From positions 6,239,001 to 6,303,000 of the forward strand of contig NC_067296.1 of assembly GCF_020740795.1 (NCBI RefSeq): 64,000 bases of DNA, written 5' to 3'. This DNA comes from Apus apus. Lineage: Eukaryota; Chordata; Aves; Apodiformes; Apodidae. The position numbers were made by a program, and so were the translations under genes. Position 1 is the stretch's first letter. Each line of letters opens with the position of its first letter. This document shows positions 59,027 through 64,000 of the stretch, one piece after another. The notes beneath the pieces were generated by a model. It made no database searches. It was not told where the DNA came from and saw only the letters and a program-made list of their open reading frames with translations.

Positions 59027-59897
59027 CTATGTGAAAAAAAGAACAAATTAAATGCTAGCTGTTAATTTACAGGACCTTCGAACTTTAACAAAAGACAATC
59101 ATACAAGCCTTAACCAGAAACATCAGCCAAGAGCACCCCTGGTGACTCACATCTAGGAATTCCCTCCAGTCTCCAACCCACTCTGCACCAGCCTCCAGCC
59201 TTAAATTTATAGGCAGCTCGAGGCCTGCTGGAGCATCATCGGCCCCTCCTGGGGCGAGACTTCCCAGAAAACGGCACTTTCTGCTGGGGAACAGCCCGCG
59301 ACTGAGGGGGACACCCTGAAAAAGTTAAGCGGGCCACCCGAGGATGAGAAGAAACCACCTGCATCCTTCAGAATGCGGCAGGCAAGGCCGACGAGGGTCT
59401 CTTACTTGCTGGGAGGGCCGCGGAGGGTCGGGGTGGCTGCAAGCACGGAAACACCCGCTGCCCGGGGGTGCCCGTTCTCTCCGGGCAGCCCCGTCCCCAC
59501 CCGCCCAGGCCCCGCAGCCCCCGCGCCCACCTGCCCGCCGGCACCGCAGCAGCGACCGCGCCTCCTGCGCCGTCCGCCGCCGGCTCAGCCGCTCCTCCAG
59601 CGCCGGGTGGCGGTACAGCTTGGGGACGCGGAGCTTGGCCACCGCCGGCCGCCCGAGGAAGAGCCCCCGGTAGACGTGCGCCTCGGCGCCCTGCTGCACC
59701 AGCTGCAGCCCCGGCAGCGCCGGCAGCGCCTCGGCCTGCCTCGGGGCTGGGCCCGCAGGCCCCGGCTCGGCCGTGGCAGGGCCCGCCGGGCCGTCTCCAG
59801 CCGTGGCAGGGCCCGCCGGCCGCGCCTCGGGCACGGCAGGGCCCGCCGGGCCGGCCCCGGAGCACACGCCGCCCGCCCGCGCCTCGGCCGCCGCCAT
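58548..59897 (-). CDS. TP53RK: TP53-regulating kinase (PRPK/Bud32), KEOPS subunit
   Basis: The coding sequence on the minus strand is join(58548..59026, 59531..59897), 846 nt, 281 aa plus TAG. This atypical small kinase/ATPase of the KEOPS complex supports tRNA t6A37 synthesis and can phosphorylate p53. Visible motifs are the ATP-binding Lys88 in AVAKLRVPK, Glu112 in TAQEAR, the catalytic loop HGDLTTSN with Asp190 and Asn195, the metal-binding DFG at 211-213, and the C-terminal RGRKRSMIG. Ser278 there corresponds to the human Akt site. There is no activation-segment extension, as expected for Bud32. The protein is 28 residues longer than human (253 aa) because of an N-terminal Gly/Pro/Ala repeat at about residues 15-50. 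The start MAAAEAR was chosen by similarity to human MAAA. An in-frame ATG 26 codons upstream (59975) also has a strong context and would give 307 aa. Confidence 0.95.
59531..59897 (-). CDS. TP53RK: TP53RK exon 1
   Basis: This exon encodes residues 1-122 and the first base of codon 123, ending LLRCRRAG at donor GTGGGC, phase 1. The intron is 504 bp. It carries the ATP-binding Lys and the N-terminal repeat. Confidence 0.93.
59741..59860 (-). repeat. 30-bp in-frame tandem repeat in TP53RK exon 1
   Basis: Copies of GGCAGGGCCCGCCGG recur at exactly 30-bp spacing (blocks starting 59771, 59801 and 59831), with a decayed copy at 59741. On the minus strand they encode a 10-residue GPAGPAT-type repeat in the unstructured N-terminus. 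Confidence 0.85.
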
Positions 59898-59950
59898 CGC
59901 CGGGCCCCGCCGCCACACTGCGCATGCGCCTCCCCTCTCGGCGTCGTTCG

Positions 59951-59980
59951 GCAATCTTCGGCCATCTTCGGCCATCTTCG
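59951..59980 (-). promoter_or_regulatory. TP53RK: Three tandem decamers with YY1/TISU-like cores
   Basis: The decamer GCMATCTTCG occurs three times in a row on the plus strand; the last two have GCCATCTTCG. On the minus strand this is CGAAGATGGC, matching the YY1 core and resembling the TISU initiator of short-5'UTR genes. They lie 55-85 nt upstream of the proposed ATG, and the second contains the alternative in-frame ATG at 59975. Confidence 0.55.
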
Positions 59981-60396
59981 GCGGCCGTTGCCGGCAACCG
60001 AGCCCCGCCCCCCGAAGCCCGCTCCGCTCCCCATCTCCTCGCTCCTCCGTATCCCGGTGCTGCCTCTCCCAACCCCCCCCCCTTGTACTTTCCCCTTCTG
60101 CCCTCTGCCTACCTGTGCGGCGCCGGGAGCTCCCGAGTGGCCGCAGGATCGGTGCCCGAGCCTCCCCCAGCCGGGGGGCTTCTCCCGTGTCAGGGGGACA
60201 GGGCGAAAGTCCGACCCGGGGCTGCCCGGGGCTGCCGAGCCGGCTGCGGGCTGTGCCCCTTCCCGAGGTGGCGGGTGGCAGCTTGTGAGCCCCGCCGTGT
60301 GCTCCCAGCAACATTTCGGGAGCCGCCTGCCAGAGCAGCGCCCTGGGATTCCCACCTCTGGGATGTCACTGGCGGGATGCAGCACCGGGACACCCC

Positions 60397-60441
60397 CACG
60401 GGAGATCCACCCCCACGGGAGATCCACCCCCACCACCACGA
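60397..60441. repeat. Short tandem repeat
   Basis: The unit CCCACGGGAGATCCACCC occurs twice in tandem, followed by a decayed third copy (CACCACGAGATCC). No function is inferred. Confidence 0.7.
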
Positions 60442-63072
60442 GATCCGCCACTGCCTCTTAGCTCTTCCCCTGCCAAAACCCTTCTCTGGAGGCTGTGCAG
60501 ACCCACCGAAGCTGCCCAGCTGGTGGCTGGGGAGGGGGCTGCCCACCGGCTGCAGGGGATCTCCAGCCTGCAGCAGGGCACGGCGTGACCTCAGGTCCCC
60601 ACCCTGGGCACCAGCACAGAAGCTTCTGCCCCCAGTGCTGGCAAGAAGCCGCTCAGGTGGTGAATGGGGTGACTCCCCCTTCCTTCAGAGGCCAAGCCCC
60701 GCATTTCCCAGTATTAGGATGTGTATGGCACACTGAAAACCCAGTACTCTACTGGGTGAGCTGCACACACTGCAATTTATGTTCCTCAGTAGATAAAAGA
60801 GACTTTGGCCCAATCCCTGTAAATATGTTTTCAATTGTTGCCTTTGGAAGTGCCACAAGTCCAATTTGTCCTTGTTTTCTTATTCACAACATTTGCTTCC
60901 TTTTCAGAACATTTATATTTTATTAACACATTCCATACAGCTTACTTGTCATTGCATGGTGGGATCCTGCCTGGAAAATATTTATCTTGCTTCAGCAACA
61001 ACTTTTAACAACCTTCCCAACTTTTCAATGATACGAACAACCCATCCCACAATTCTACCCACCCCTGGCATCCACAGCAGGGATACAGGACCCCACTAAT
61101 TTGGCCAGGGAAGAATATGTAGACATGGGCACCATGGCTGGAATCTATGAAATCCCAAAAGCAATAATAGAAACAAAGATGTTTTCCCCTGTTGTGAGCA
61201 GATTGTTACCTAAGCACGGGTGCACAGTCCCCACAGACACACATATATAACCTAAGAACAAGTGCACACAGGTGCCCTCAGTTCATTATTCTGGCAAATG
61301 TAATGGTCTTCTCTCATGCTGGCCAAAAACACCCTCCAGAGCTTTCAAAATACAAAAGAAAATATTTTTGCTGTGTTTTCCCCATTATTTTATTTATTTA
61401 AATGTTATCTTCCCTCTGATTTCACTTATTCTTTTCCCTTCAAATGCAATAATCAGTTGACATAGCCCTTGGAAACCATCTAGAGCCACTTACAATATTT
61501 ATGGTTATCACCCAGTATTTGTGTTGGAATATTGAATCACCCCAGAGAATTGCACTGAAGCCACAGACTCTCTGTTAAATGGCTTAATTATGTAACTTTG
61601 TTCTCCTGGTGACAAGCATTTATAAAGTCTCCTTTTACAAACAATGTAATCGAGTTAGAAGCTGCAGTGCAGCAACCTAATGGAAACCAAGGCAGGTCTC
61701 ACAGGCTCCTTGCTGCTGCCCTGCCAATCCCTGGGCTCCAGCTCTGCAGGCAGCTCTCCCCTCACTCCTTGGATCATTTAAGGATGGAGGCTGCCACCCA
61801 CAAAGCTGGACAGCCTGGGAAAGGGCTGAGTTTGGGCTACATCAGGGCTCAGGTGGCTCCTCATGCCCAGCTAAGGTGCTTGTTGGCTCTGATGTCATGT
61901 CCTCAACTGGCAAAGTGTGAGCAGGGTGATAAACCCTCCTGTGTGTGAATTTACAGCTCTGGCTCCCATCATAGCTCAGAATTGCTGCTCTTGGCCAACT
62001 CCTCAGAGAGAGGATGCTTCAGGCAGGGCAGCTGGTAGGGACTGGCTGCCAACAGAGGGGCACTGGGATGCTGGGCAGCACCCTGGGTTGCTGCCGTACT
62101 GGAGGCATCCCTAAAATGTGCAGGAAACAGGACCCATGGGGCGACCATCAGTACTGACTGGCATTGCCAGCAAACCCCCCAGGGTTAGGATAACAGAAAA
62201 GAAAACGAGTGCAGCCTGGTGTTGTAAGGAGAAAACTCCGTGGGCTGGAAAGGAGGATGCAGTAAATGCAGGTGCCTGGCGAGCTGGCTCCATCCCAGCC
62301 AGCTGTGACACTGGTGCCTGCTCATGGATTATAATTTTCATCAATGACTGAATTGAGTTTGGTCAGTTTGGTCCCCTGAAAACCTTTGTAAGGGCCAATC
62401 ATAAACAGAGAAAATGTGCTCTAGTGTGTGATGAGCATCACTGAGCAACGTGTCTTCCTCACTGCAGGATGGATGGCTTCTTCTCTGGTATCTGTATTTT
62501 AATTCGTGGTTTGAAAGCCTCTTTTAGCTGCTCCAGCCCACAGGTAGGGATACACACTTTCAGCAATCACAGCCAGGTTGTGTTACCAAACACAGGCTGC
62601 CATTTCAAACGCAGAACTCTTCAGGAAGCACATTGCTGCAGCTCAGCCCTAGAGATGTGTCGTTCAGCGGGAACATTCAGCAGGAACACCCCCTCCAGCC
62701 CCCCCAGCAGCCAAGGGCAGGATAAGGATCAGATGGGAAATGGCACCGCCAAGACACAGGGTCTGAGAAGAGGAGCAGAGCATTGCAGGAGGGAACAAGG
62801 ATAGAAACTTGCCAGCAGACATGAAGCATGAGCCAGTCCTGATGGATCCAACCCTGCCCAGGCCTTCTCATGCAGAGCTTAGGGACAAAGCCACTGACTT
62901 AGCTACAAAAGTGTGATAAGAAAGATGCACTTTAAAAACCACAAAGGAAGATATTTTTTTCCCAAACTATACCTGCTGTACATCATAGCAGGTTTTCACC
63001 TTTTTTAAGTGTTTTTTTTCAAAGGATCATAACCCCCAGCCACCCACAGTGTTGATGTGGTGGCTGCGTTTC

Positions 63073-63093
63073 TGTACATACTGAGTATGTACA
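63073..63093. repeat. 21-bp near-perfect palindrome
   Basis: TGTACATACT and AGTATGTACA are exact reverse complements separated by a single G. The copy TACATACTC recurs just after. Confidence 0.9.
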
Positions 63094-63698
63094 TACTCAT
63101 CTTTTTGGCCGCCTTTTGTAAACATACCATAAAGCTCTGCCTGGACTCCCCAGGACCTTGCTTCCTTGCTGACTGTGCTAATAATGTTTATTGCCCTGCC
63201 AGACAACTGGAAGATTCCAGAAAATGGTGGGAAAGGTGGGGGACAGATAAATGAATGCTGAGCGGCTGTGGAGAAAAATACCATTTCTTCCTTCTCACAC
63301 CGAAATAATTTGAGAAGGAAGGAGTTGCTTAGATGAGTTGCAGGTCATGTAGCCAAGAGTGGGTTTGCTCAGTGGCTGCTGAGGATTGCAGGTCCCCTCT
63401 GGCTCTGCCTGGTGTGGTGGGGAATCATATGTGGGTGATATATCCCCCAGTTCATAACACAACACACATGAAATGTATAGGCTTGAGCTCCAGGGAGAAG
63501 CTGCAGGAGGCAGAGATCACAAGCAAGATCACACTGCATCTCCAGCATCCCCCTGTGCTCCCAAAACTTGGAATATGAGCCCAGACACAGAGCTGTAGTG
63601 CCTGCTGCCCACTGTGAACTTCCCACACATGAGGGGTTGTGATTTCAGAGCTATTTAGACTACTTTAATATGAATTACAAATCAAATTGAAAAGCTCC

Positions 63699-63757
63699 TT
63701 CCATGAACTCCAGACAACAGAAACAGTGGTGTTCATGGAAGTTGTCTGGAGTTCATG
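63699..63757. repeat. Compound inverted repeat (hairpin)
   Basis: CATGAACTCCAGACAAC (63702-63718) has its exact 17-bp reverse complement at 63741-63757. A second pair, TTCCATGAAC (63699-63708) and GTTCATGGAA (63731-63740), uses the same left arm. The spacer between the 17-bp arms is 22 nt. Confidence 0.9.
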
Positions 63758-64000
63758 TTTGAAGCCATTCCTCCCTGAGTGTGTGATCCCTGTGCAGCTG
63801 CCAGTTTGTATCAGATACAAGGTTTTAGAAGAGGTATTTTTACATTCCATATTTCCATTGAAACCAGAGCATATTAATGAGAAGCCTTTATTTAATCTAT
63901 AAACCAGGTAGATTATTTGAAACACTTAATATTCACAGTGACTTTGAGACAAAACAACCAAAACCTTTGATCAGCTGCTGCCCATGTTGCAGGCCAGATA

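Larger units (their letters stand above)
59400..60300. promoter_or_regulatory. TP53RK: CpG island and promoter region of TP53RK
   Basis: Dense CpG and C+G over exon 1 and about 400 bp upstream mark a housekeeping-type promoter without a TATA box. Long frames on both strands here (for example 59468-60736 plus) are composition artefacts. Confidence 0.7.
60442..64000. other. Region upstream of TP53RK to the window edge
   Basis: No gene recognised on either strand. By human synteny SLC2A10 would be expected further right; I looked for its first coding exon and did not find it. The notable sequences are two inverted repeats near 63.07 kb and 63.7 kb. Confidence 0.55.

Noticed and set aside
59325-60314. 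TP53RK as a 329-residue unspliced ORF
   Set aside because: Similarity to PRPK stops at the GTGGGC donor at 59530; reading through gives non-homologous sequence, and exon 2 completes the kinase.
60442-64000. First exon of SLC2A10 expected by synteny
   Set aside because: No frame resembling the GLUT10 N-terminus was found in this stretch, so it was not annotated.

Overview
This is vertebrate nuclear DNA, almost certainly from a bird. It has GT-AG introns, CpG-rich first exons and several CR1 LINE fragments with the typical avian CR1 3' end. The order OCSTAMP - SLC13A3 - TP53RK on one strand matches the gene order I recall for human chromosome 20q13.12. No bacterial, phage, CRISPR or viral element is visible. 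All recognised genes lie on the minus strand, so transcription runs right to left.

Layout from left to right. At 1-4.3 kb is the CpG-island first coding exon of a thyrotropin-releasing-hormone receptor paralogue (262 codons, ending in a splice donor just before TM6). Its second coding exon is not in the window and must lie beyond the left edge. At 4.3-16.4 kb is intergenic DNA. At 16.4-18.8 kb is OCSTAMP, a two-coding-exon multipass protein of 460 aa. At 18.8-26.0 kb is intergenic DNA that probably includes the SLC13A3 3' UTR. At 26.0-51.4 kb is a complete SLC13A3 (NaDC3, Na+/dicarboxylate cotransporter). I rebuilt 13 coding exons by hand; every intron phase agrees, giving a 605-aa protein. 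At 51.4-58.5 kb is an intergenic interval with an orphan CpG island carrying a four-copy 39-bp minisatellite and a CR1 copy. At 58.5-59.9 kb is TP53RK (PRPK/Bud32 kinase of the KEOPS complex), two exons, 281 aa, with a Gly-Pro-Ala-rich N-terminal repeat. From 60.3 kb to the right edge I recognise no gene.

The genes do not form a pathway; they are neighbours by conserved synteny. They cover a hypothalamic peptide receptor, an osteoclast/macrophage fusion protein, a renal/hepatic/glial dicarboxylate transporter and a tRNA-modification kinase. I found no convincing new biological system. The best leads are a TRH-receptor paralogue in a place where I recall none in human, with an ICL2 Pro-to-Ala change; in-register repeat expansion in the TP53RK N-terminus; tandem YY1/TISU-like decamers at the TP53RK start; the orphan CpG-island minisatellite; a TATA-driven versus spliced 5' end for OCSTAMP; and two near-perfect inverted repeats at the right end. 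Family assignments come from recognising protein sequences by eye, without any database search.
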